A DNA stretch of 64,000 bases from Branchiostoma lanceolatum (Eukaryota > Chordata > Leptocardii > Amphioxiformes > Branchiostomatidae): positions 31,871,193 to 31,935,192 of the forward strand of contig NC_089723.1 in NCBI RefSeq assembly GCF_035083965.1, written 5' to 3'. The notes under the pieces were generated by a model. The model saw only the letters and a program-made list of their open reading frames with translations, was not told where the DNA came from and did no database searches. The translations under genes were made by a program, and so were the position numbers. Below are positions 63,501 to 64,000 of this stretch, one piece after another; the first letter of the stretch is position 1, and each line of letters begins with the position of its first letter.

Positions 63501-64000
63501 TTATGAGAAGACTATCATATTTTTCCATCTTTATGAGAAGACTAGACTATCATGTTTTTGATTGTCCAATAATGCATAAACACAACAGTCTGACATAACA
63601 ACAAACAGAAACAAATTTTCTGAGAAACACTAATCCTATTTGTCTAGAGTTGGTGACTGGCCAAAAGTGATGTTATGCCATATGGAGGGGTCATGTAAGT
63701 GCACAGACAACACTTTCCAATTGTTTTACTTCTACAAACAACTTTAAGGTTCAAGTCTGAAACCTTAGGGTATAGGAGTTTTCTTTTTAAGAAATAATGT
63801 ATGGGTGATACTAGTACACACTCAACTGATTTGGACAAATGTTTGATATAGATACGAGCCCACCCTAAATGGTCTGTTGGAGGACATTCAATGGCTGCTT
63901 TTAATCAGACTCACCTCATAGAGAAAGCTGATCAAAAGATAAGCTGAGGGTTTGCATCAAAAAGGTATTTTCATCACTTCGCATTCATCAATTATACATA
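60555..64000. other. Large 5' intron region of the NEDD4-type gene
   Basis: No exon can be assigned with confidence. The missing C2 exons were looked for and not found. It holds the TA-flanked element at 62277-63439 and a 29-bp two-copy tandem repeat at 63491-63548. A minus-strand GTGAGT donor-like site lies at 63910-63915 without a convincing exon. Confidence 0.55.
62277..63439. mobile_element. 1163-bp TA-flanked DNA transposon remnant
   Basis: Begins CAGTCAAACCTGTATTAGCG and ends with the near-inverse (CGCTATAGACAGGTTTGACTG). TA at 62275-62276 and 63440-63441. The terminal regions repeat GCGGTCAC/GCGGCCACCTG blocks in inverted arrangement. The interior has no transposase frame. Ends and duplication fit the pogo/Tc1-mariner group. 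Confidence 0.75.

Noticed and set aside
63916..63950. Upstream C2 exon of the NEDD4-type gene
   Set aside because: A good GTGAGT donor exists but the short preceding frame does not match the C2 sequence expected before VDPRCRLLF.

Overview
The window is animal nuclear DNA. It has short exons with GT-AG introns, a high load of small transposons, and genes whose closest match in architecture is to deuterostomes. The best reading is a cephalochordate (amphioxus, Branchiostoma-like) chromosome piece. That is an inference from gene content, the preserved CERT1-POLK head-to-head pair and the repeat types; no search was run. Gene models were built by hand from splice signals, reading phase and family knowledge. 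In every complete model the exon lengths add up to a whole number of codons.

Layout. (1) 278-18257, minus strand: a ceramide-transfer protein gene (CERT1), missing its START-domain exons beyond the left edge. Its introns hold an intact Copia LTR retrotransposon (5238-10228) with identical LTRs and a 5-bp target duplication, and a 5'-truncated Penelope-like element (11759-12404). (2) 18258-18763: a compact divergent promoter. (3) 18764-25534, plus strand: DNA polymerase kappa (POLK), complete in 14 exons. (4) 26434-27056, minus strand: mitochondrial ribosomal protein S21. (5) 28314-33905, plus strand: a two-calponin-homology-domain coiled-coil protein that I cannot name. (6) 35566-41004, minus strand: a CXXC-PHD nuclear protein of KDM2/FBXL19-like zinc-finger type, with neither JmjC nor F-box. 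(7) 44493-60554 and on past the right edge, minus strand: a NEDD4/NEDD4L-type HECT ubiquitin ligase from the middle of its C2 domain to the stop codon.

The genes do not form a pathway. The linked features are the two divergent pairs: CERT1/POLK, and MRPS21 with the CH-domain gene. The most unusual material is in the repeats: a young Copia element; a small MITE family (three copies, TAGCCTG ends, 9-bp target duplications); a 970-bp element with internal repeat arrays and a 4-bp TCAA duplication; a 599-bp element with a TATG duplication; two TA-flanked elements; and two near-perfect long palindromes, each with a single T at its centre.
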